Shown here: one piece after another, positions 1-5,547 of the stretch | How the letters are laid out: every line of letters begins with the position of its first letter | Position numbering within the stretch: position 1 is the first letter of the stretch | Source of the DNA: Syntrophobacterales bacterium | GTDB taxonomy: Bacteria; Desulfobacterota; Syntrophorhabdia; Syntrophorhabdales; WCHB1-27 | Direction: 5' to 3' | Assembly (NCBI GenBank): GCA_017881765.1 | Contig: JADGQN010000163.1 | Location: 1 to 9,370, forward strand | Length of the DNA stretch: 9,370 nt | Translations under genes and position numbers: made by a program | Notes under the pieces: model-generated | What the model saw: the letters and a program-made list of their open reading frames with translations, nothing else | Told to the model about the DNA's origin: nothing | The model's database searches: none

Positions 1-1
1 T

Positions 2-19
2 GCCGTGGCAAGGAGGTGA
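2..19 (+). CDS. Possible last codons of an upstream gene (first recombinase of the trio?)
   Basis: The bases before the first recombinase can be read as an open frame ending in TGA at 17-19 (residues AVARR then stop), overlapping the ribosome binding site of the next gene. Such a junction is normal inside a tightly packed operon and would suit the tail of a first recombinase. Six codons cannot identify a protein, so this is only a placement hint. Confidence 0.2.
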   Translation, partial: AVARR

Positions 20-22
20 GCT

Positions 23-940
23 ATGAGGCTCCGTGAAGCGCTCGAAGAGTATCTCAAGGTGCGTCGTGCCCTTGGGTTCATCCTTGCTGAGCCATCCCGT
101 TTGCTTCATAAGTTTGTCGCCTACGCCGAGCAAGAGGGTGCCTCTTTCATCACCACGGATCTCGCCTTGCGGTGGGCCGTGCAGCCAGACCGCGAGCCGG
201 CACAACGAGCCCGCTACCTCTCCGTGGTAAGGAAGTTTGCCTGTTACGTGAGTGCATCTGATGCGAGGACCGAGATTCCTCCTCACGGCCTTCTTCCTCA
301 TCGCTATCGCCGCGTGCAGCCCTACCTATATACCGACGAGGAGATAGCCCGTTTGGTCAGGGCGGCCAAGAGGCTCCCCGCGCCCCTGGGACTAAGGGCA
401 GCGACGTACGCCACCTTGTTGGGGCTGCTTGCGGTCACCGGCATGCGGGTGAGCGAGCCCGTCGGCCTTAACCGCGACGACGTCGATCTCAGCCGGGGGA
501 TACTCACTGTCCGTCGCACCAAGTTCGGCAAGTCGCGAATACTCCCTCTCCATGCCTCCACCCTGGAAGCGCTCCGGCGCTATGTTGACCTCCGTGATCG
601 GCTTTTCCCGAGAGTAGGAAGCTTCTTTGTGAACGAGCGCGGCAGCCGATTGACCGTATCTATCGTTGAGACAACCTTTGTAAAACTATCACGGCAGACA
701 GGCCTGCGGAGGCCGGGGGAGAGCCATGGTCCGAGGATCCATGATCTTCGGCACCGATTCGCCGTTCAGACGTTGCTACGGTGGTATCGGCAAAACATCG
801 ACGTCGAGCGGCACTTGCCGGAACTGAGCGCGTATCTCGGCCATGTTCATGTCGCCGACACGTACTGGTACATCTCAGCCGTCCCGGAGCTCCTTAAGCT
901 GGCTACCCTGCGTCTGGAGCGGAGAGGGAAGGTACGATGA
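23..940 (+). CDS. Tyrosine recombinase/integrase, RitB-like (305 aa)
   Basis: This is a site-specific DNA recombinase of the tyrosine family, which cuts and rejoins DNA through a covalent 3'-phosphotyrosine intermediate. Residues 1-90 form an N-terminal SAM-like, core-binding domain and residues 100-300 the catalytic domain. The catalytic set is complete: R142 in TGMRVSE, K167 in the beta-hairpin RTKFGK, H240 and R243 in HDLRH, H274 in YLGH, and Y283 nine residues after H274 as the likely nucleophile (Y281 is close by but out of register). The ATG start at 23 has a strong AGGAGG at 11-16 with six-base spacing. The gene ends in an ATGA overlap with the next recombinase, so the two are translationally coupled. 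The length fits the middle gene of RIT elements. A phage-type or Xer housekeeping role is less likely because of the tandem partner. Confidence 0.9.
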   Translation: MRLREALEEYLKVRRALGFILAEPSRLLHKFVAYAEQEGASFITTDLALRWAVQPDREPAQRARYLSVVRKFACYVSASDARTEIPPHGLLPHRYRRVQPYLYTDEEIARLVRAAKRLPAPLGLRAATYATLLGLLAVTGMRVSEPVGLNRDDVDLSRGILTVRRTKFGKSRILPLHASTLEALRRYVDLRDRLFPRVGSFFVNERGSRLTVSIVETTFVKLSRQTGLRRPGESHGPRIHDLRHRFAVQTLLRWYRQNIDVERHLPELSAYLGHVHVADTYWYISAVPELLKLATLRLERRGKVR

Positions 941-1935
941 AGACCGACGCCGAATTCCCCTCCCTGCTCCACGCGTTCTTCACTGACCGCCTCATGCGCC
1001 AGCGGCAGGCAAGCCATCATACGATCGCGAGCTATCGCGACACCTTCCGTATGCTGCTTGCGTTTGCAGGGCAACGTCTCAAGAAAGCGCCATCGGCGTT
1101 GCGCCTCGAAGATCTTGATACCCCCTTCATCGGCGCCTTCCTCGACCATCTCGAAAAAGAGCGCGGCAACGCCGCCCGCAGCAGAAATACCCGGCTGGCG
1201 GCGCTCCATTCGTTCTTCCGCTATGTCGCCCTCCATGACCCGGTCCACGGCGCCTTGGCCCAACGCGTCCTCGCGATACCGGCAAAGCGTTACCATCGAA
1301 GACAGATCCAGTTCCTCACACGGCCCGAGATCGATGCCCTCATGGCAGCACCCGATCAAGCCACGCGGGCGGGACGGCGGGACCGGGCGCTGCTCCTCGT
1401 TGCCGTGCAGACAGGGTTGAGACTCTCGGAACTCACCGGGCTGCGCTGCGAGGATGTTGTCCTCGGCACCGGCGCTCACGTGAGATGCACCGGCAAGGGA
1501 CGGAAGGAACGCTGCACCCCGCTTCGCAGAGAGACAACTGCTGCCTTGCGAGCGTGGCTCCGTGAACGTAATGGGCAACAAGGAGATCCTGTCTTTCCCA
1601 ACGGAAGGGGTCATATCTTGAGCTCTGACGGGGTCGAGTACATTCTGGCCAAGCATATGGCAACCGCACGGCGGCGATGTCCGTCGCTGGAAAAGAAACG
1701 GATCACGCCTCATGTACTTCGACATACCGCGGCCATGGAGCTGCTCCAGAACGGTGTGGATCGCTCGGTGATCGCCCTGTGGCTCGGCCATGAATCGATG
1801 GAGACTACTCAGGTCTATCTCCATGCCGATCTTGAGCTGAAGGAGAAGGCTCTCGCCAAAGCCGCGCCGTTCGGTATAAAGATACGCCGTTACAGGCCTG
1901 ATGATAAACTCCTTGCCTTTCTGGAGAGCCTCTGA
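937..1935 (+). CDS. Tyrosine recombinase/integrase, RitC-like (332 aa)
   Basis: This is a second tyrosine recombinase, only distantly similar to its neighbour. It has an N-terminal core-binding domain (about residues 8-110, with the SHHTIASYRDTFR helix typical of XerC/D-like proteins) and a catalytic domain (about 125-310). Catalytic residues are R162 in TGLRLSE, K187 in TGKGRKER, H259 and R262 in HVLRH, H285 in LGH and the nucleophile Y294 in TQVY, exactly nine residues after H285. The ATG at 937 overlaps the preceding TGA stop as ATGA, indicating translational coupling. The stop codon TGA (1933-1935) itself contributes the first two bases of the terminal inverted repeat that follows, so the gene runs right to the end of the element. 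It fits the third gene of a recombinase trio. It probably acts together with its partner proteins on the adjacent repeats, which is inference from context. Confidence 0.92.
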   Translation: MKTDAEFPSLLHAFFTDRLMRQRQASHHTIASYRDTFRMLLAFAGQRLKKAPSALRLEDLDTPFIGAFLDHLEKERGNAARSRNTRLAALHSFFRYVALHDPVHGALAQRVLAIPAKRYHRRQIQFLTRPEIDALMAAPDQATRAGRRDRALLLVAVQTGLRLSELTGLRCEDVVLGTGAHVRCTGKGRKERCTPLRRETTAALRAWLRERNGQQGDPVFPNGRGHILSSDGVEYILAKHMATARRRCPSLEKKRITPHVLRHTAAMELLQNGVDRSVIALWLGHESMETTQVYLHADLELKEKALAKAAPFGIKIRRYRPDDKLLAFLESL

Positions 1936-2020
1936 TTATGCCGAGTATAATACGCTGCAAGGCCAGGGATTCGCCGACGCTCCAAAGATTACTCGGCATA
2001 ATCCGGAACTCGGCATTATG
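1934..2020. repeat. Terminal recombinase-site repeats: 14-bp inverted pair plus a third direct copy
   Basis: GATTATGCCGAGTA at 1934-1947 is the exact reverse complement of 1990-2003 (14 of 14 bases, 42 bases between). A third copy, ACTCGGCATTAT at 2008-2019, repeats the second copy in the same direction with one mismatch in 12 and a 17-base period. There is no following U-tract, so an intrinsic terminator is unlikely. Tyrosine recombinases bind paired short inverted motifs around the crossover site, and RIT elements carry terminal inverted repeats, so this is best read as the right end or binding region of the element. The matching left end lies outside the window. Confidence 0.7.
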
Positions 2021-2078
2021 GCGGAAGGCACAGGCGCCTGCGTCGTGTATGCGGTCACGTACAGAACCACCTTCCACA

Positions 2079-2106
2079 ATTATAGTAGCAAACGCTACAC
2101 TGTCAA
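2079..2106 (-). promoter_or_regulatory. Perfect-consensus sigma70-type promoter with dyad in spacer, reading left
   Basis: On the minus strand, TTGACA (2106-2101) and TATAAT (2084-2079) are both exact consensus hexamers separated by 16 bases. The spacer contains the dyad GTAGC-AAAC-GCTAC (plus strand 2085-2098), a plausible operator. Transcription would start near 2072 and run left through the recombinase repeats and antisense to the recombinase genes. No convincing coding sequence with a ribosome binding site follows. Two perfect hexamers near optimal spacing are unlikely by chance, but activity is not proven. A dyad overlapping a strong promoter is the usual design of autoregulated genes such as toxin-antitoxin operons, so this may be a promoter separated from its original gene. 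Confidence 0.6.
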
Positions 2107-2161
2107 TTATTACCTCTTGAGACGGGGAAGACTGGTGGGGAGCGATTATCCCCTCACCCTG

Positions 2162-2184
2162 CCCTCTCCCGCAGGGGGAGAGGG
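2162..2184. repeat. REP-like hairpin repeat (CCCTCTCCC / GGGAGAGGG)
   Basis: CCCTCTCCC (2162-2170) and GGGAGAGGG (2176-2184) form a perfect 9-bp stem with a five-base loop. The context CCCCTCACCCTG before it resembles a palindromic intergenic repeat seen very widely in bacterial genomes, often in many copies. It could form a stable RNA hairpin from either strand and may protect the 3' end of the nuo transcript, but no U-tract follows in either direction. Confidence 0.65.
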
Positions 2185-2249
2185 ACGGAGTGCACCTTAC
2201 AGCCGAATGTGCACTGACTATGGGCTCATCTTCGCAATCTGTTGTAATT

Positions 2250-2280
2250 CCTGGGTTCCGGCTTTCGCCGGAATGACGTG
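2250..2280. repeat. REP-like hairpin repeat (TTCCGGC / GCCGGAA)
   Basis: TTCCGGC (2256-2262), loop TTTC and GCCGGAA (2267-2273) form a perfect 7-bp stem inside a stretch of the common form CTGGGTTCCGGCTTTCGCC followed by GGAATGACG. This motif is a widespread dispersed repeat. Read on the minus strand it gives the familiar spurious peptide VIPAKAGTQ. It lies between the recombinase element and nuoN and has no U-tract, so it is a repeat rather than a clear terminator. Confidence 0.7.
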
Positions 2281-2373
2281 AGACCCAACCAGAGCCAACT
2301 TTTCACCGCTTGTGCCCGCGAAGTCCCGAGACGTGATACGGAGGGGAGACACAAATTTGATTGCCATATGATG

Positions 2374-2510
2374 CTGAACGCCAGGTCGAATTTTGATGCA
2401 TAACGAGGCGCTCCGAGGTCTGAACGGCAAAGGCGTACCTGGCGGTACGTCGAAGCAGGACAGGCCGAAGGGCAACGAAGTTAGGCGCAAAAAGCGACCT
2501 GGCGTTTCAG
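2374..2510. repeat. 137-bp imperfect palindrome at the end of nuoN
   Basis: The outer arms CTGAACGCCAGGTCG (2374-2388) and CGACCTGGCGTTTCAG (2495-2510) are complementary apart from one extra base. Inner matches share the same centre near 2442: GCATAAC (2398-2404) with GTTAGGC (2480-2486, one mismatch), GGTCTG (2417-2422) with CAGGCC (2461-2466, one mismatch), and a perfect central hairpin CGTACC-TGGC-GGTACG (2434-2449). The whole is a single foldback unit, probably a small non-autonomous palindromic repeat. The right arm includes the nuoN stop codon (2507-2509). GTTAGGC fits the GTTRRRY box of integron attC sites, but the L-box pairing is weak. I see no protein gene inside it. Confidence 0.65.
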
Positions 2511-3961
2511 AAAATACTGACGGAGTGCTGGGCCAGGAGTATAACCGTTCTGGGCCATATCCCCGTATACAACAGTGCGGCGATACTAACCAGTATGACG
2601 ATCACGTAGGCGGGTGAAAAGTCGATGGTGCCGAGCTCGCGCTCCGGCTCCTTGAAGTACATGTACATCAGGACCCTTAAATAATAATACGCTGCCACCA
2701 CGCTGTTGAGCACACCGATCACGGCGAGCCAGTAATAGTGAGTCTTGATCGCCGCGCTGAAGATATAGAACTTGCCCATGAAGCCGCCAAGCGGCGGTAT
2801 ACCTGCCAGCGAGAGCAGAAATATAGCCATCGAGAGCGCGATGAACGGGTGGCGGGCCGCGAGGCCTGCGTAACTCTCGATCTCCTCGTTCGGCTCCCCT
2901 TTCCTTCCCAGGAGTATCACAACCGTGAAGGCCCCTATGTTCATGAACGCATAGACCATCAAATAGAAGAGTATGCTTGACGAGAGGACCTTATCCCCGG
3001 TGACAAAAGCCACGAGGATGTAACCGGCGTGAGCGATACTCGAGTAAGCAAGCAGCCTCTTGATATTGTTCTGGACAAGGGCAATGATGTTTCCCACAAT
3101 CATGGTCAATACCGCTATGAACCAGAGGATGGCCGACCAGTCCTCCGTGAAAAGGAAGAAGCCCGTGTAAAAAACTCGCAAGAAAGCCCCGAACGCCGCG
3201 GCTTTGACGCCCGTGGCCATGTATGCGGTGATCGACGTGGGCGCCCCTTCGTACACATCGGGCGTCCACATATGGAAGGGAACGGAGGCGATCTTGAAGC
3301 CGAACCCGACTATAAGCAGGGACATGCCGCAGAAAAAGAGGGGTGTGATGTCAAAGCAATGCTCGCTGACAAGACGGCCCAGTTCTTTGACGTCAATAGT
3401 GCCGGAAGAGGCGTACGTCATTGCCATGCCGTAGAGCAGGAAGGCGGTTGCAAACGCACCGAGCAAGAAGTACTTGAGAGCAGCTTCTACCGATTTCAGG
3501 TTATCTCTGAAGAGCCCGCACAGGATGTAAATCGCCAGAGACATTACTTCAAGTCCGATGAAAATCGTGATAAAGCTGTTTGAGGATACCATCACCATCA
3601 TGCCTAGTACGCCGAGCATGAGCAGCGCGTAATACTCCCCGAAGCCGATCTCTTCTCTGGCTGCATAACGGAGCGAGACGATCGAAATGAGAACCAGGAT
3701 GATGAGAAACAGGGACTTAAAGAACGTACCAAAGTTATCTATAACGTAAAGCCCGTTAAAGAGAGGTGTCTGCTGATTCCAGAGGCAGCGCGTATAATAA
3801 AGGGCCACAACCGAACCCGCGAGACAGATGATACCGGACGCGAGGCTCGCCCCGCGTTCCCTGCGAAAGGCCTCGACTATGAGCACCAGAAGGGCGCATG
3901 CGGTAACTACTATTTCCGGGATGATCCACCGGAAAGCTGAGACGAACTGCATGAAATCCAT
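2507..3961 (-). CDS. nuoN: NADH-quinone oxidoreductase subunit N
   Basis: NuoN is an antiporter-like proton channel subunit in the membrane arm of complex I, near the quinone end. The protein has about 14 membrane helices. The conserved charged residues are present: E138 in GLEVMSLA, K223 in GFKIASVPFH, K253 in the following GVKAAAFG helix, and K397 in GGFMGKFYIF, equivalent to E133, K217, K247 and K395 of E. coli. The start chosen is ATG at 3961 (MDFMQF), giving 484 residues, the usual size. The frame is open to 4006, but that longer start would overlap nuoM and add a basic, non-conserved leader. The nuoM stop lies 10 bases upstream, and an AGGGG-like site (about 3973-3969) precedes the start. 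The stop codon sits inside the arm of a large palindrome. It is the last gene of the operon. Confidence 0.96.
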   Translation of the reverse strand: MDFMQFVSAFRWIIPEIVVTACALLVLIVEAFRRERGASLASGIICLAGSVVALYYTRCLWNQQTPLFNGLYVIDNFGTFFKSLFLIILVLISIVSLRYAAREEIGFGEYYALLMLGVLGMMVMVSSNSFITIFIGLEVMSLAIYILCGLFRDNLKSVEAALKYFLLGAFATAFLLYGMAMTYASSGTIDVKELGRLVSEHCFDITPLFFCGMSLLIVGFGFKIASVPFHMWTPDVYEGAPTSITAYMATGVKAAAFGAFLRVFYTGFFLFTEDWSAILWFIAVLTMIVGNIIALVQNNIKRLLAYSSIAHAGYILVAFVTGDKVLSSSILFYLMVYAFMNIGAFTVVILLGRKGEPNEEIESYAGLAARHPFIALSMAIFLLSLAGIPPLGGFMGKFYIFSAAIKTHYYWLAVIGVLNSVVAAYYYLRVLMYMYFKEPERELGTIDFSPAYVIVILVSIAALLYTGIWPRTVILLAQHSVSIF

Positions 3962-3971
3962 AATGAGGCCC

Positions 3972-5537
3972 CTACTCCGCAGGCTTCTTGACCGTCTCGA
4001 GGACAACCTTTACAGGCATAACCTCGGAAGCCATATAGTACGCGTTTCTCTCCTTCACAAACTTCAAAAAACCCTCGACCGATGTGTCCATTTTCTTGAA
4101 AAACATCTTCGGATATACGCCCATCAGAACAATGAAAAAGACGACCGAGCAGAGGATCAACACTTCCCTCTTCCCCAGGTCGACCAGTTTCCTGTTTTCC
4201 TCTTTTTTCACCTCTCCGAACATCACCCTCTGGAACATCCAGAACATATAGACAGCCCCCAGCACCACGCCCGTGGTGCCGAGTATGCCATAGAGCATGT
4301 TTGCCCTGAACGCGCCAAGCAGTATGAGGAACTCCCCCACAAACCCGTTCGTGCCGGGCAGCGCCACCGAGGAGAGCGTAACAATCATGAAGAAGATTGC
4401 AAGGATAGGCATGGGTGTGGCTAAACCGCCGAAATCGGCTATCATCCTCGTATGCCTTCTCTCATAGAGCATCCCGACGATAAGAAACAGGCCGCCGGTG
4501 CTTACCCCATGGTTCAGCATCTGATAGATGCTCCCTTCCATGCCCTGCATATTGAAGGCAAACATACCCAGCATGACATAGCCCAGGTGGCTCACGCTCG
4601 AAAAGGCGATGAGCCGTTTCAGGTCCGGTTGCATCATGCTCACAATGGCGCCGTAGATGATGCCCACCAGAGCGAGGATTGAGATGATCGGTATTGCCGC
4701 GTGCGCGGCAGCCGGAAAGAGGGGTATGGCAAACCTCAGGAAGCCGTACGTACCCATCTTCAGGAGCACTCCGGCCAGGATCACACTACCCGCGGTCGGG
4801 GCTTCCGTATGGGCATCGGGCAGCCAGGTGTGCACAGGAAACATCGGGACCTTTATGGCAAAGGAGAGGGCAAACGCGGCGAACAACCAGTACTGTGTGC
4901 TCACAGGGATATGGCCATTGTAAAGCTGGAGTACGTCAAAGGTGTACGTGCCCGTAGCCTTATAGAACTGAAAATAAAGAGCGAATATGGCAAGCAGCAT
5001 GAGCACGCTGCCGGCCATGGTAAAGAGAAAGAATTTTATCGCGGCATATACCCGCTTCGGGCCTCCCCACACGCCGATCAGCAGGTACATGGGGATGAGC
5101 ATCAGTTCCCAGAATATGTAGAATAGGACGAGGTCTAGGGAACAGAGCGTTCCGACCATCGCCGTTTCAAGAAAGAGGAAGGTGATGTAATACTCCTTGA
5201 CTCTCTTCTCTATCGCCCGCCAGGAGCAGAGCACGCAGAGCACCGTGAGGAAGGTGGTGAGCAGGATGAGCAGCAGGCTGATGCCATCAATCCCAAGGAA
5301 GTAGGTGATTCCCCATTCCGGGAACCAGGCTCTCCTTTCCACAAACTGCATGCCAACGGTCTTTTCGTTGAAATAAAAGTAGAGGGGTATTGAGAGGGCA
5401 AACTCGATCAAGGAAAGAACAAGAGTGAAGCCCTTTATGTAAGCCTCGTGCTCCCTGCGCACGAAAAGCAGGGTGACCGCGCCCAGCAAGGGGACGTAGA
5501 TCAAAAGGCTCAGAATGGGAAAGCAGGAACTACCCAT
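3972..5537 (-). CDS. nuoM: NADH-quinone oxidoreductase subunit M
   Basis: NuoM is the middle antiporter-like subunit of the complex I membrane arm, homologous to Mrp cation/proton antiporter subunits, and forms one proton pathway. The 521-residue protein has about 14 helices. Key residues are in place: E144 in FWELMLIP, K229 in AIKVPMFPVHTWLPDAH, K260 in GVLLKMGTYG and E402 in NGFVGEFLIL, matching E144, K234, K265 and E407 of E. coli. A GTG at 5543 would also be in frame, but it overlaps the ribosome binding site AAGGGAG (5549-5543). The ATG at 5537 has ideal five-base spacing and is preferred. The gene starts 10 bases after the nuoL stop. The C-terminal tail (about 485-521) is polar, charged and poorly conserved. 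Confidence 0.97.
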   Translation of the reverse strand: MGSSCFPILSLLIYVPLLGAVTLLFVRREHEAYIKGFTLVLSLIEFALSIPLYFYFNEKTVGMQFVERRAWFPEWGITYFLGIDGISLLLILLTTFLTVLCVLCSWRAIEKRVKEYYITFLFLETAMVGTLCSLDLVLFYIFWELMLIPMYLLIGVWGGPKRVYAAIKFFLFTMAGSVLMLLAIFALYFQFYKATGTYTFDVLQLYNGHIPVSTQYWLFAAFALSFAIKVPMFPVHTWLPDAHTEAPTAGSVILAGVLLKMGTYGFLRFAIPLFPAAAHAAIPIISILALVGIIYGAIVSMMQPDLKRLIAFSSVSHLGYVMLGMFAFNMQGMEGSIYQMLNHGVSTGGLFLIVGMLYERRHTRMIADFGGLATPMPILAIFFMIVTLSSVALPGTNGFVGEFLILLGAFRANMLYGILGTTGVVLGAVYMFWMFQRVMFGEVKKEENRKLVDLGKREVLILCSVVFFIVLMGVYPKMFFKKMDTSVEGFLKFVKERNAYYMASEVMPVKVVLETVKKPAE

Positions 5538-5547
5538 AAACACTCCC

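Larger units (their letters stand above)
1..2020 (+). mobile_element. Right part of a recombinase-in-trio (RIT)-like element
   Basis: Two consecutive, overlapping tyrosine recombinase genes are followed immediately by an inverted and direct repeat cluster. RIT elements are known as three adjacent, co-oriented tyrosine recombinase genes of distinct subfamilies flanked by inverted repeats, and the two genes here have sizes and order typical of the second and third members. The first gene and the left end are outside the window, so trio membership is inference. The right boundary is placed at the last copy of the CTCGGCATAAT-like motif and could lie some tens of bases further right. Alternatives are a two-gene recombinase cassette or an element that has lost its first gene. 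Both visible recombinases look intact, so the element may still be active or only recently immobilised. Confidence 0.6.

Noticed and set aside
847..1824. 325-codon open frame on the minus strand
   Set aside because: It lies fully antisense to the second recombinase, which has a complete catalytic set; the translated product shows no recognisable domain and no ribosome binding site supports it.
1934..2003. Intrinsic terminator for the recombinase genes
   Set aside because: The inverted pair has a 42-base loop and no U-tract after the second arm.
1805..2077. Minus-strand frame starting GTG just after the orphan promoter
   Set aside because: The start would be within a few bases of the predicted transcription start with no ribosome binding site, and the frame runs through the recombinase repeats and antisense coding sequence.
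2189..2215. AGTGCAC / GTGCACT dyad with 13-base loop
   Set aside because: The core GTGCAC is self-complementary and short, so such pairs arise easily; no gene start lies nearby to suggest an operator.
1901..2281. 126-codon plus-strand frame across the recombinase end and gap
   Set aside because: It overlaps the recombinase end in another frame and reads through the terminal repeats and two hairpin repeats; no coding character is seen.
2398..2486. True integron attC site
   Set aside because: Only one R box matches the consensus, the L-box pairing is weak, there is no integron integrase or cassette, and the similarity is nested in a longer palindrome.
2218..2490. 90-codon minus-strand frame just after nuoN
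   Set aside because: It starts with TTG without a ribosome binding site and is made of repeat sequence, including the well-known spurious peptide VIPAKAGTQ from a dispersed hairpin.
2393..2617. 74-codon plus-strand frame
   Set aside because: It consists of the palindromic repeat plus antisense nuoN sequence.
3029..3583. 184-codon plus-strand frame within nuoN
   Set aside because: It is antisense to a well-conserved nuoN with all channel residues; highly charged composition is typical of the reverse frame of membrane proteins.
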